Shown here: piece after piece, positions 22,503 to 34,424 of the stretch
Layout of the letters: every line of letters begins with the position of its first letter
Numbering within the stretch: position 1 is the first letter of the stretch
DNA from: Paramyrothecium sp. XJ0827
Taxonomy: Eukaryota > Ascomycota > Sordariomycetes > Hypocreales > Stachybotryaceae
Assembly (NCBI GenBank): GCA_020881915.1
Contig: JAJFPB010000009.1
Location: 62,001 to 126,000 of the forward strand
Direction of reading: 5' to 3'
Length of the DNA stretch: 64,000 nt
The notes under the pieces: model-generated
What the model saw: the letters and a program-made list of their open reading frames with translations, nothing else
Told to the model about the DNA's origin: nothing
The model's database searches: none
Translations under genes and position numbers: made by a program

Positions 22503-24149
22503 ATGAGATACTTTTACCTTGCTGTTGCGCTAGTTCAGGTTGTCCATGCGTTGGGCGCTAACAGTGGTGAGCTCGAAAAGCGTCTGGACAATGGTCTAGG
22601 GCTTACTCCACCCATGGGTTGGAGTAGTTGGGTGAGTTTCATGATCCAATTTCTCTCGTCCCCGCCTTGGTAATTTCAGCATAGCTTATAACTCCCAGAA
22701 CGTGGCCCAATGTGCGTCCGCATCCGAAAAATATGCCCTCGATACTGCGAGCAAGTTTGTGTCACTTGGCCTCCGAGAGTTGGGCTATACATATGTGAAT
22801 ATTGACGACTGTTGGTCTACAAAATCCCGTGATGGATCTGGCAATCTTGTGCCCGACCCAAGCAAATGGCCGAATGGTATCAAATCGGTAGTTGACAAGC
22901 TGCACAGCATGCAACTTAAGTTTGGGCTTTATGGCTGCGTCGGGACATTAACGTGCGCAGGATATCCTGGATCATGGGGTCGAGAAGCTCAAGACGCCAG
23001 ATTGCTGGCCAGCTGGGGCGTCGACTTCTGGAAGCACGATGCCTGCTACACTCCTTGTACCAATGGGCAGTCACCCCAGACCTGTTGGAGCCCAGACTTC
23101 AATACGCGCGCGTGGTATGAGAAGATGCGCGATGCCCTCGCTAACGTCCGAAATACCAAGAATATCTATTACAACCTCTGCCAATGGGGTCGTGATAATG
23201 TTTGGACCTGGGGCAACAGCGTTGGCAACTCTTGGCGAATGTCGGGTGATAACTGGCAAGACTGGGCATCAGTTCAGAGGATCGGCAGTGCTGCTGCGGG
23301 TATCTCGCAATACTCTGGCCCCGGTGGCTTCAACGACCTAGATATGCTAGCAAGTGGCATCAATTCTTGATTTTGAAATCGCGACTAATAATGGTTCACA
23401 GATTGTTGGCAACAACAAGCTGACCGAGAACGAAGAAAGACTCCATTTTGGGCTGTGGGCTATAACTAAATCACCTTTAATTCTTGGTAATGACTTGAAC
23501 AAGATCTCGAATGCCAGCTTGGACATTATCAGAAACAAGGCAAGCCAAAGAAAAAAAACAACAAGAAGCCCAAAAGCAAAGTCATCTAACCACTGCCGGC
23601 AGGGTATCATTGACATTAACCAAGATAAGCTTGGAAAGGCAGCAACAACCTTCAGACTGCCTGGCTCACCAGCCCCTGTTTCTGGCCAGCTTTATCCATA
23701 CTGGGCGGGTCCGGTCACAAATGGCGTCGTCATCGGTCTCGTGGCCGGTAATGGTGCAGCGACTCTCTCTGTGAACTTCAAAGACGTGCCCGGTCTCGGG
23801 TCTGCCTCCTACAGTTGGAAGGAGATGTACAGCGGTAAAACAGGCACTGGAACCAGCGTCAGCGTCAGCCTCGGCAATCACGACATGGCAGTTCTCTTGG
23901 TTACCGCAAGCAGCTCCACAACTCAGCTTCCACCAGTCAGCACCACAGCTACAGGTCCTCCTCAGTCCACTGGTAGTGGTAGCGGGTGCCAGTCAGAGAA
24001 ATGGGGACAGTGCGGTGGCAGTGGCTGGAGTGGCTGTAAGGCCTGTGCTTCGGGAAGCGCTTGCACTTTCGTAAACGGTATGTACGCCTAACATCCCATG
24101 AGTGATTGGATGCCTGACTTGAGTAGAATGGTACTCTCAGTGTATTTGA
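22503..24149 (+). CDS. Secreted GH27 alpha-galactosidase with C-terminal CBM1, 471 aa
   Basis: Exons 22503-22631, 22699-23349, 23402-23539, 23603-24077 and 24127-24149. The protein has a signal peptide (MRYFYLAVALVQVVHAL), the GH27 entry motif GLGLTPPMGWSSW, the nucleophile aspartate in FWKHDACY (D157), the acid/base aspartate in SWRMSGDNWQDW (D227), a short beta-rich C-terminal domain, a Ser/Thr/Pro linker and a cellulose-binding CBM1 (WGQCGGSGWSGCKACASGS, then WYSQCI). It should remove alpha-linked galactose from plant galacto-oligosaccharides or galactomannan outside the cell. Introns 2 and 3 begin with GC (GCAAGT, GCAAGC) instead of GT; the family sequence on either side requires these joins. 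The last exon of seven codons is needed to complete the CBM1 disulphides. Confidence 0.93.
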
Positions 24150-24533
24150 TTACGGCCATTTGAAGTCATTGAGTGACGGTCAAGCTGAGTTGATATGTTT
24201 GATGTTGTGATAATATATCAAAGTTAAAAATGGGAAACACTATAATTAAAGACAACTACGATTTTATTTGACCTTTAGGAACGAAAAGCTAAGGATAGTT
24301 GTAGGAAACTTGTTCGGTAAGACCTAGGCTTCGATCTAACGAAGAGCGGTGTACCATGCACGTTTCCAAAGGATTCACTTTGGTCGACGCAATCTCAAAG
24401 TCATATCCCACTGCCATACTGACCCAAAGAAAACCCGATTACAATCCAGTGATAGCATGGTTGAAAATGAAAAATCCTGATTCCATCATGTACCTCAAGC
24501 TCGAGCCTGGTATCGATGGACTGACATGCCAAG
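24150..24533. other. Convergent 3' region
   Basis: Tail-to-tail spacer between the GH27 gene and the O-methyltransferase. AT-rich at 24200-24270. No gene. Confidence 0.45.
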
Positions 24534-26052
24534 TTACACATCCCAATGAACTTCAAGGATCGACAGGTTGGAGTTCATGGTCTCAAGTACCCGATGAAGG
24601 ACGAACCGCTCATCTGCTGCAGCGAGAAGTGCTTTCCACTCGTCCAGATGTCTGTCGTAACTGTTGAAGTAGAATTTTAACGCCATGTCAACCGACCTAC
24701 CATGGTTTTGTCAATAAGCATACGAATTCGCCTGCAATCTGTGACATAGTTACGCACCTCAAAAGTCGCTCTCTCCACAATGGACTAGGACTACCCGGCC
24801 CGGGCAGAATTGCGTCCTGAATGAGGATCATTGCTCCGGGCCGGAGGGCGGGTATCTGAGCTTGCAAGATTTTGACAGCGTACTGATCGCCCCAACAACG
24901 GAGGACCAAACGGAAGAAATAGACGTCTGCTTGCACCGTTTGAGTTTCAAAGAGCCCATGTGGCATGAACTGGACACGCTCTTTCAATGCGTCGGGGACG
25001 GCCGAGTTGGCGCCTTCGACAATCGCGGGCGAATCCTGGACAACTAGCTCGATGTTCTTAAATTTTCTTGCTAGGTCGATCGCGACTGAGCCTCGTTGCC
25101 CACCAACATTTACGATGCGTGCATCTCCGAGAGAGGCCCAATCGTAGAACTTGGCAACAAGAGCGTCTCCGCAACCGGGAACGTGATCTAACGATCTCAT
25201 GCCGCCGGCAAAACGCATCGCTGCCTCTGGGTCTGAGCCAAGGACTTCAAATACCGACTTTCCCCCATTGGCAAGGGCGTAGGCCTGGCAATATTAGTTC
25301 ATAGAGCTTCTCGAGTGTGGGGTATCTTGTGGTCGCTTGGATCAGACATGGAACATGGTCCAGACTCACAGTCTCAGTGGCTTCTTCAGATTGCGGCCAT
25401 TTCTCTATCGCTTGCCCAACCTGGTGTAGGGTGTCTGTGTTAGAATGGGGCACCCTGTGACTGATAGAAATAGGGCTTTTACTTTAGGAATAGCTGGCCA
25501 GGTGTCGTGGCTTTCAAATGTGGCCCAGGCACTGATATATGGGATGGCTAAGAACTTGGAGGTCTTGGTATGTGCCACCATATTTGGCTCGGGTTCTGCT
25601 AGGATGCGCATGGTTATTGCATGTCGGAGCAGGCGTCTGATTAGCCTCTTATCAAGATTCGTTTTCTCGGCAATTTCTTCAAAAGACACTTGGCCGCCAG
25701 GGGGAATCATCTCCAGAATCTTGAACCGGACAATTGAGTCAATGCTGATGACATTCGAGACCTTGACAAGATTAGTTTTCTTGATCCCTAGCTGAGGCTA
25801 AGAGATCATTACCCCAGCAAACTTATAAATCAGCATCAAAGGTTCCAAGAGAACCTCATGCAGCTCAGCAGTTGCGTCTAGTACATTATCCCGAAGGTGG
25901 TGCACATTAGAAGGGAGATTTGGAGGGCTGTCCTCAGCAAAGGATGGAGATTCCACTCCCTGGGCTGAGAGGTATGCTTGCAGCTCTGCGACCGAGGTGC
26001 TTATCTTTGCAGCCAATTCAATGATTGTGGGAGTTACTTCGGTGGATGCCAT
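24534..26052 (-). CDS. SAM-dependent O-methyltransferase, 5 exons, 419 aa
   Basis: Minus-strand exons 26052-25813, 25761-25483, 25420-25370, 25284-24758 and 24696-24534 join in frame to a TAA. The N-terminal part (EEIAEKTNLDKRLIRRLLRHA) is the winged-helix dimerisation domain. The SAM site is RIVNVGGQRGS at residues 246-255, with an acidic VVQDSP after the next strand. The C-terminus has YAVKILQAQIPALRPGA and the closing SNLSILEVHWDV. The position that often reads HDW in this family is RCW, so the catalytic base may differ; many fungal members vary here. Such enzymes methylate hydroxyls of polyketides and other aromatics. No intact synthase lies next to it, so its substrate is unknown. The intron before the last exon overlaps a misleading open frame ending LLTKPW. 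Confidence 0.9.
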
Positions 26053-27082
26053 TTTGACAGAGAAGCAAGACGGTGAAATAAAAGAATCTCAAGGGTGGGC
26101 TTGATCGGTGAGTTGAAGTGTCTAGCTTCATAGATTCCAGCTGTTAAGGGGGAACTTTGGTACGAGAGAGGTCTCTGATCAATGCCCTGTGCGTGTCTTA
26201 GGTCTAGATTAAATATGGACGACTGCGGGATCAATTCCATCCGTTTGTTGCATGGTTTCAAACCTGAGCTTTACGCCAACCGCCCCCACGAGCTTTGGGT
26301 ATCATTGAAGCAAGGGGGCACGCCCTTATGCACACCCCATTCGTCTCACCGGTCAGACTACCAACCAACAAGGAATACGAGGTTACAACATTGAAAGCTC
26401 GTCGCCAAGGCCAAGCGGTCATCCAACTGCATGGAGTCAGAGGCCCATTAATACCCTGCTGACATCCCATGATCGATACAATCAACGATAAGGGAGAAAA
26501 TCACCAGGACATGGTTTCCACACTGCTTCTATCCCTGTCCGCCGGAAGGCAGAGCTAGGGGAACCTCGGCTTTTCACTCAGATCAAAATGTGTACCAATA
26601 CCAGCTATTATTATTATGGTACCATTGTTGTCGTTTACTCTGGTTAATGTCTAGATTCTAGTGGCTGCAGCCATACTGCTCGGTTCAAGTGAGTAGACAT
26701 GGCAAGCTATCAGAGTCTACTGAGTATCTAATGATTCATGCAACGACGTGATGCTATTCTTTTCTCCGATTAGATACCCAATAACATATTGCCTAACGTC
26801 GCCATCCCTCGAATTTGCATACACCTGCTTGATATCTCGGGACCCATACACGACCAACATAAGGCTTGACAGAAATTTCGACGCTATCGATTATGAGGCG
26901 TTGGCAGATTAGATTAATTGCGATACTACCAAGCCACTGATTTGCTTTCTCAGGTTGCTATTGTTACCTACCAGTTGGGCCGGGTTGCCCATGATCTAAG
27001 CAGCCAGAAATGTGGCAATTCACTTGGATTCATGCTGCTTTCTATCGGGCCTTACTATTTCCCGTTACTGACTAAATTGCAG
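26053..27082. other. Intergenic, no supported gene
   Basis: Upstream region of the O-methyltransferase plus about 800 bp without a convincing frame. Bases 26918-27080 may include the eroded sequence just 5' of the FAD-monooxygenase fragment. Confidence 0.4.
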
Positions 27083-27420
27083 GACGCAGGGTGCGGCTCA
27101 GGAGTTTGGAAATGCAGCTATCCTGGGGACCATCTTTGGGGCACTTACCGACAGGAATGACATCCCAGATGCGGTTAATTTCTCAACCAAACTCATCAAC
27201 CCAGGGACGCACGTTTTAGGCAAGCGAAGCTAATGCAGCAGAACATGAACAAGCTTGCAGAAGGTCTGCTGCAGAACGCAATCTTCGCTGGGCTCAGAGT
27301 TCCGGCAAAACGGAGCAGGGGAAATAGCTTTGTGGATATAATACTATCATCTAAGGACCTATGGCCTGGCAGCCTTTAAGTCACAGCCCTGCAATATTCT
27401 GGGGCAGAGATGCACCTTTT
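27083..27420 (+). pseudogene. C-terminal fragment of a FAD-dependent monooxygenase
   Basis: After an acceptor-like TTGCAG the reading TQGAAQEFGNAAILGTIFGA matches the GxGxxxAxEDA helix of salicylate-hydroxylase-type flavoproteins, where it contacts FAD. DRNDIPDAV and, after stops and shifts, EFRQNGAGEIALWI and RTYGLAAFKSQP follow, as in the C-terminal part of that family. The N-terminal GxGxxG FAD-binding part is absent. Clearly non-functional. Confidence 0.65.
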
Positions 27421-27605
27421 CTTGCACCTGTGTCACCAAATGTAATAGCGTCGGTAACATAGCCTGATGTATCACATTGAAATGAGACATGAGGAAATTA
27501 TCAAGTAAAATTATCCAAGAACGTAAAGGTTATCATGTGACATCGCTTCTGAGTCTGAAAGCCTAAATGTGAGAAAATGACACTTCGAACTGATAGTGAA
27601 TGTCA

Positions 27606-28322
27606 TCAAAGAGCAAACGGCTGATCTCCACGACGCACCATTGCATACTGTCGATACACCCCAAAACCTCTCATATTATGATTATCCCATGCATTTAAAT
27701 CGATGTCGCGATGGTCCACATCCTGGAATCCGAATCGAAGATATAACCCATGTGATCCAGGAAACGAGATAAGCCAAGTCGGCAGTGCTGCATCCTCTGC
27801 TATTTTTAGACAATGCTGCAAGAGCCGCGACCCGATGCCTTGATTTTGCTGGTCCACATCTACAGCGAATGCAGAGAGATCTAGGCCTAGTTACTATGTA
27901 TGCTAGGGGCAGGCTGGGGCAGAGTTCAACGTACAGTAGTGGTCTTCGCCCTTCATGTATTCTCTGAGCTGCTCGATCTCGGCACCGACTGTCTTCATGA
28001 ATTCGATATTGACGGTGGGCGGCATCCTTTGAATCACTGCACCGGTGGGTGTTTGATTGACTTGGGAAGTGGCAGGTTCGTGCGTCCAGCATGCGAAGCC
28101 GACAATTTTTCCTGTGGTGGCATCACATGCTTTGAATACCTGTGTTCCCTCGTCACCAAACCTCGCTTCAAGCCTGCCCTTGAAGAAATCGAACATGTAC
28201 TTGGTGTCTGCCCAGTTTTGATGCGCGATCCGAGATGGCAGCTCCAAAGAATATGCCGACCGATTGACCTCGGCGAGCGCTGGCAAGTCCTTGCGACTCG
28301 CCAAAGAGATTATGATTGCCAT
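27606..28322 (-). CDS. GNAT-family N-acetyltransferase, 2 exons, 222 aa
   Basis: Minus-strand exons 28322-27935 and 27886-27606; the intron (GTACGT...ACTAG) restores the frame exactly. I start at the ATG at 28322 (MAIIISLASRKDLPALAEV), the usual beginning of a GNAT domain; an ATG 16 codons upstream (28370) is also in frame. GNAT features are the first strand and helix, the beta-4 strand GLDLSAFAVDVD-like segment, and the acetyl-CoA loop QQNQGIGSRLLQHC (Q/RxxGxG/A), followed by the GLYLRFGFQDV motif typical of the C-terminal half. It transfers an acetyl group from acetyl-CoA to an unknown amine or small molecule. No obvious cluster partner. Confidence 0.85.
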
Positions 28323-28370
28323 TGGGATGTTTCTGTCGAATGGACTGTGAATTGTTAGGTTATAAGCCAA

Positions 28371-29698
28371 TGATAACTCAGTACAAGTTAGCAGCGGTGT
28401 TCAAGGAGTAACACGGCCGAATCTCTTGATATTTGAAGCAATCTCTTTTGCTTACAGTCGCATTGTATCTTCAATGTGACGAGTTGCCAGGCAACCAAAT
28501 CGGGCGTCAAGACGTCCACGGTTGTTAAAAATAGCATGCGAGTTGCTATGGTGCGAGCATATATATCACATTCCATTGGCTCCATGTTGGTGCCATAAAC
28601 CGGGGCGTGCCACCACCTCGACTTGTTACTGCACATTCATGAAGTACATGGAGGTCACAAGACACCCTGCTAAATGCGCGCTATCTCACATAAGCAAAGC
28701 TGCGGAACTTGATAACCTTGTGCTTATCTTATTTTCGGTGCTTACTTTGTGCCTGTTAATTAGGATAAGTTTACCGTCTTCCAACAGGGATAAAAGTCCA
28801 CTTGTTGTTTGCTTACTGAAATTCTAATTACCCTCGGGTATTTAGTCGTACTAAATACGGAGCGAGGTTCAGGACTGGTTTGCTAAAATGACGGACTTAG
28901 CCCGGTCAACAGGCTCTGAATGGCTGCCTTAGCAGAACCTTAACGGCACTCCTCAACGTCCGAGACACTTGATGACGCTTGATTCGAAGTACGGTCCCTA
29001 GGAGCTAAAGTCATATTTGTATCAAGTCCCCGTGGTTCTATACTCAAACACTAATGATGTGTTGTAAATGCTTTCATGTTTCCTAGTCGACCTCCTTGTG
29101 TCCTGGTCCCAAACTATTTGCATTTTTACGTCTTGCAAAGAGTTACTTGGTCCAATTCTCAAGACTGAACAACGGCGCGGGACAACTAGAACTGACCATT
29201 AAACCCGATTAATGAAACTTTTCCTCGTATTTCCCTCCCCAAACGTTGCTTGACATTTGACCGACATATTAGATCTGAGCTCCTAGCTCAAAGTGTTGTA
29301 TTGTGAATAATGATAATACGCGTTTTGGTCGGTCGCCAAGAATTGCAGCCTTGTAGAGTGAATTTAGAAGAGGCCTTAGTAGCTGTTTCACAATCAAAGG
29401 CCAAGCATAATATTTCGGGACATGCATGGCTCATGTACCGATCTGTGTAGTAAGCATCCTTCTGCTTTTTGAACCATGGACTATTGAACGATGGTGCAAA
29501 AGTCATGAGTCTCAAAAGGTGTCTATTACGTTCCGTATTCATCTAATACGAAATTACAAAATGACTTTCAATTCCCAACCCGCTATTATGGAAGTCAATA
29601 TCTTAACATTAACCAGTGTCTGAAAATTGAAGTAGTCTACGTCTATGCTAGCTAGTAACATCGTAACTCATTATCCGTAATTATCTTTCTCTTGGAAA
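28371..29698. other. Intergenic, no supported gene
   Basis: Short frames only, with a moderately AT-rich stretch near 29550-29690. It lies upstream of the GNAT gene and downstream of the OYE gene. Confidence 0.4.
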
Positions 29699-30912
29699 CT
29701 ATTCTATCTCCTGCCGATACCCTGTTTGCGCCTCAAGATACTTCTTGCTGAATGGATAATCATTGTATCCCTCTTCCGACATGGTCAGATAAAATGTCGG
29801 CCGGTTGTACTTGTTCAACCCCAGCCCATGCTGGATTCGGAAGACAAGATCGGGGTTGGCAAGGAATAGCCTGCCAAATGCTACCATTACATCCCACTTC
29901 TTGTAGTGCTCCTCGAGCGCCCATGCCGCTGTGTCCGGGCGGTAGCCTCCTGCTACGATCACAGGCGACCTATTCTTCCACGCCTCGAGGATAAAGTCGA
30001 GCGTCTTGCCCTGATTAACCAACTCGGTGCCAAGTACGAGCGCGCCTGGGTCGCCTGTCGCCTCTACAAGAGACAAATACGCCAGTGGTTCGAGCTTCTT
30101 TAGTTCTTCGATAATATGTAGGTACTGGCCCTCGATGTCCGACTTGACGGCCCCCTGGAAGTTCGCAAAAGGAGACAGGCGGAGGGCGACGCGGTTAGCG
30201 CCAATTGCGCCAGAAACGGCCTTTACAACCTCGAGTAGCAGACGCGAGCGGTTTTCGATTGAGCCACCCCATTTATCCGTGCGGTGATTGACCGCGTCAG
30301 AGACAAACTGGTCGAGCAGGTAGCCATGAGCGGCATGGATCTCAACGCCGTCTCCACCAGCGGCAACGACCCGTTTGGCTGTGTCTACAAAGCTCTGGAT
30401 GAGATCAAGAATCTCTTCCTCTGTCATGGGCTCTGGGGTCTTGCTATAGCCCTCGATGGGCACAGCACTGCTGGACCTGTAATTTAGCCCCTTCTTGGCA
30501 ATGAAGTCCGGGTATGATGCGCGGCCCATGCCCCAGATCTGCTGGAAGTAAAGGGACCCTTTAGCATGGACAGCCTCGATAATCTTAGCCCAAGAAGCGA
30601 CTTGACGATCACTGATAAAGCCGGGCGTGTTTGGCTGGCCCTCCTCAAGGTGCGACACGGCCGTAGCCTCGGAGATGACGAGCGTGCCGGGTGCGGACGC
30701 GCGGTCGGCGTGTACTTTGCCATGATTGGAAGAGGCGTGTGCTCATCATCATTACGGTTGCGGGTAAGCGGGGCGAAGACAATGCGGTGCTGGAGGTCTA
30801 CATTGCCGACTTTGAGTGGCTTGAACAAACGGCTCTGTGAGGGGATAATCGTGGGCGACGACTGGTTCGCGGGTTGGCAGTCAGTCCTGCTTGATCCGGA
30901 GTCCGCCGTCAT
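29699..30912 (-). pseudogene. Old Yellow Enzyme-type NADPH dehydrogenase with one frameshift
   Basis: The first frame (30912 to about 30712) reads MTADSGSSRTDCQ, then SRLFKPLKVGNVDLQHRIVF and APLTRNRNDDEHTP up to PIMAKY. One base is missing near 30711, and the rest of the enzyme continues in the neighbouring frame from ADRASAPGTLVISEA without any further fault to YRQEIE and a stop at 29699. FMN and substrate features are kept: QIWGMGRASYP, DGVEIHAAHGYLLDQF, the NHRTDKWGGSIENRSR loop, and VIVAGGYRPDTA with the phosphate-binding VAFGRLFLANPDL. OYEs reduce activated C=C bonds with NADPH through FMN. With a single lesion this may be a sequence error and the gene may be active. Confidence 0.85.
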
Positions 30913-32343
30913 TCTACCGGCGGTGTTCCAGTTTGCTTTTTTGTGATGAGACGTGAATGGTTGCCACAGGGCTGAATCAATGTGTGCTACGGGATGAATT
31001 GATGTTTAAGAAGGCTGCGGTTTCGTGTAAATTCTTAATGTAGTCCTAATAACTCGCCGGGGTGGTCAGACTGCTTTAATACGCATTGCACGATTTCAAA
31101 CTGCAGTGGTCCCGGCACCCGGACACATTTATAATAATGGGGTATTTTTCTTCATAATCTCAAAATTTGCTGTTATGACGTTTCTTAGCATGTTACAGAG
31201 GTAAAACCAAGACAAAGATCACGGAGTCTGCCCGGTGGTAAGGGGCATTTTCGACCGAGAAAGAAGGCTGATTGGCCATTTGACCCTTACAGGTGGAGTG
31301 GAAACAAGGAGTAACTCCTATTGGGCAGGCCGGGTCAGTACGCTGATCAAAGCTGTTTCCCGATTTTTCGATCGGTGATCCCGAGCAGAAAGTGGCTCCC
31401 TTGTTCCCATGCAAAGCAAGATAGTCTTTTCTTTTCTGGACGAAAGATCGTTCGGAGTCTTTATGAATATGCAAGATCCAAACTGGCTTAGTTAGCATAT
31501 TAGGAAAGCAAAGAAACTTGAAGCTTCTGTCACGATACTACCCTATAGGGATTGCTAAGAAGCTTCATTTATTTATTAAATTAGACTTGGTCCATTTTTA
31601 CCAGACATCCTTTGGCTACTAGGTAGATCAATTGCTGTCGGCCTTTGATCCAAGACAAAGGGTGCAGTAAAACCGGAGAAATCACTAAGAACATGAAGCT
31701 TGAATAACGCACGTCTTAGTATAGGCGTCCTGCTCGAAGACCTCTACTGCCCAAAGCCTGGCGGTTTCGCCTCCAAGCCCTGTAGTATACAAACGGATGG
31801 CAGGGTGCTTACGGTGACTGGAATCAATCCAGATGTGTATGACGCCTGGGCTTTTGACGGAGCGTGCTGCATTCTACTAGAGCCGTGAAGACTGGTCAGG
31901 ACTTAGCCTCGGTGCAACACTGTAAAAACTGGGAAGTCGAACTGTCAGCGCCCATCCCCAGCAATACCCAGCGCCATATATGGCTCATGAAGGGTTAGCA
32001 TAGTGTCATCGGGGTAGACAAGACGACATTCTTACCTCTCGATGTAGGCTCAATCAAGATGTTTGGGTTCTCAACGAACTCAGTCTAGCTTGCAGCATCA
32101 CATCACCTGCCACTTGGAGGCGAAATACTTCGGGCGGGGTTTACCAGGCATCAGGATGCGTTTGATTAGGCAACCAGGCTTTGGCTTCCAGCATGGTCAG
32201 TCTTATTGGACCGTACTCATAACCCCGCAATCCTTTATAAACAAAGGTAAGAGTTGGATTGCATTCACACCCCATGTGTGACCTACACCTTCAAATCCAC
32301 TATCTCTTCTTTGCTTTTAAGCTGTATCCGCAACAAGCAAACA
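30913..32343. other. Intergenic with divergent promoters
   Basis: No gene. A TATA-like TTTATAAAC lies at about 32234-32242, some 100 bp before the DUF4419 start. Bases 31520-31620 are AT-rich. Confidence 0.45.
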
Positions 32344-34112
32344 ATGCCCGTCACAATCAAAGTCGCTAAGCATGACGCTACCCAATTCCCCCGCGTGGAC
32401 CAGAAAACTGTATCAAGCCAGCAGCTTCTGGGTATGACTTTAGGGAAGGATGCGAACGAAGCAGACGGGCTCATCCAGACATCTATTTCCGACTCATGGC
32501 TGCAAACCACCGTTACAAGGTCCTACAATAATGGTCTGGTGATGACAGCCTTTGATGCATATACCAATCACCATAACCTCGTGATAAGGCCTGATGATAT
32601 CTGGTTCGCGGTGCTATCACAGTTTAGCTTCTTCGTCAACAAGCATTCCGAGGAGCTTCGTGGATCCTTCGTATCTCATGAGGGAAAAAAGGGCTTGATT
32701 CTAGAGCAGCATTTCCCTAGTGATGATGCTATTGATTTTGGCTCTATGTGCGAGAATATGACTCGATTGATTGACCAGAACATAGTGGACCCCGAACTAC
32801 GAGCCTGGGTCTTGCCTTCATTCACTACGACGACTCGAACAGATCGTGTGGTAGCCTCTGCTCTGATGATGGGTATGCTACAGAAATATTTGTAAGTAGA
32901 CTTCCAATCCTGGGCTTGGTTCGGATATAAGTTGGTTTAATGTGGAGGTTGCTAAGATTTGAAATACGGCTCTACCGCGCGATAAATGTTCACTGCTTAT
33001 GTATTCACAGCGACTACGTCTTCGATGCCTGCATGTGTGGAATACCCAACGTCGTTCTTTTGGGAGAGAAGGCGGATTACGAAGAAATTCTTCACCGTAT
33101 TGACAAGCTTTCTGAATATGGCAAGGAGCCGAAGCACTTCGCAAAGCTCCTACGCCCGGTACTCAGAAACATGATTGCGTCATTCACGACACCAGTCGGT
33201 GAAACAACGATTGTGAACTTTTGGAGCCGTATTGTACACCATGAAGCGGGAAGTGGTGTGAATAATTTGTCTGGCTGGATTACAGCCTTTTGCCTCTGGG
33301 ACGAAAACGGAAATTGCCTCTGTGATGACAGAACCATGAACTTTGTTCCAGGCACTACCGGACTCACCAGCTACCAAAGTAAGACGGCGGCGGTAGACGA
33401 TGTGCTGTATCACGAAGTTGATATGCAGCTTATACCTGCAGGTTATGTCACCGTCCCAGTCGACCTCAATACATCTCAAGGTATGCTCAAGACCAAGATT
33501 TTGGCTGGCTCCATTGGGACACTTGGAAGAACCAATCCAGAAACAATCAATCAGCTTGTCAGTTCAAAATCCGGCAAAATGCAAGCTCGGCTACGGATCA
33601 CGAAAATGGCAAACAGCACGACGCAAGACATGAAAAACACTGTTGCGCAACCCACATCAAAGTTCAAATCCGTCACAACGTCTTGGGGTCAACGACTTGC
33701 TCACTTATTCTGCGGTCGCGGCGAGAGAAATAAAGCCGAAGATCATCTTGAACAGAATGATGAACCAAATCGCACCCCATTCATGCAATCAAAAATTTCC
33801 GATTGCTCGGTAGATTCTTGGTATCAAAGTGTCCTTGATAAAACGGATACCTTGAGTACGGACAAGTCAATCAATGCCGGAACAGCTCGCTCACACCTCG
33901 ACACTATCCAGCCATTATCAGGATGGTGGATGTATTCGCTGAAGGGGGGTCAAACAGGTCTTTCAAAGGAGGAGTATATCAATATGAAGAAGGACGATTG
34001 GAAGGGAGGGTCCAGCACCGGCAGAGTTGACCTTGAGGGTGAGATGTTCGTGCGTCAAGATGGAACTGATGAAGGCTTCAAGTCAATAGGTATTAGCTCT
34101 TGGAATCAATAG
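32344..34112 (+). CDS. DUF4419-domain protein, 2 exons, 549 aa
   Basis: Exons 32344-32891 and 33011-34112; the intron has GTAAGT and TTCACAG ends. The start MPVTIKVAKHDATQFPRV is the usual opening of this fungal family. Conserved DUF4419 blocks are HHNLVIRPDDIWFAVLSQFS, the DFGSMCENMTRLI segment, LRAWVLPSFTTTTRTDRVVA, CGIPNVVLLGEKADYEEIL and LSGWITAFCLWDENG. The family is widespread in fungi and has no established biochemical function. No signal peptide or membrane segment is visible, so it is probably cytoplasmic. It is convergent with the sugar transporter downstream. Confidence 0.87.
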
Positions 34113-34424
34113 GTGGTTGTTCAACGAACTAATGCCACACCCTCGGATGCTTCTAACTTAAAGTAAAGTTGCTTTATTGAATTAGAAGGGAGAAAGTCTC
34201 GTGAAAAGGGCTTATGGTCGCTGGGGAGTTGCAGTGATCTATGGGTCATAGTAGTCAAGAATGGCAAGTCACCTGTCTTTTATGGTATCCAGAATCCGCA
34301 CATATGAGTGACAATGCCACATGTATAGATGCTGCCTAGAAAGCTACTCTCCCTGAATCCTCCGTCACACCATGTGAGCACTCCATGCAACGGCCTGGGG
34401 AAGGTTATTTTCCTCCATCTGCTC
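34113..34424. other. Convergent 3' spacer
   Basis: Tail-to-tail gap between the DUF4419 gene and the first sugar transporter. Nothing else seen. Confidence 0.5.

Noticed and set aside
22503..24149. The alpha-galactosidase as part of the saponin locus
   Set aside because: It lies 12 kb away beyond several genes, and the galactose of soyasaponin I is beta-linked, which GH27 enzymes do not cut.
24356..24667. 103-codon plus-strand frame as a gene
   Set aside because: It overlaps the last exon of the O-methyltransferase on the other strand, which has clear family sequence.
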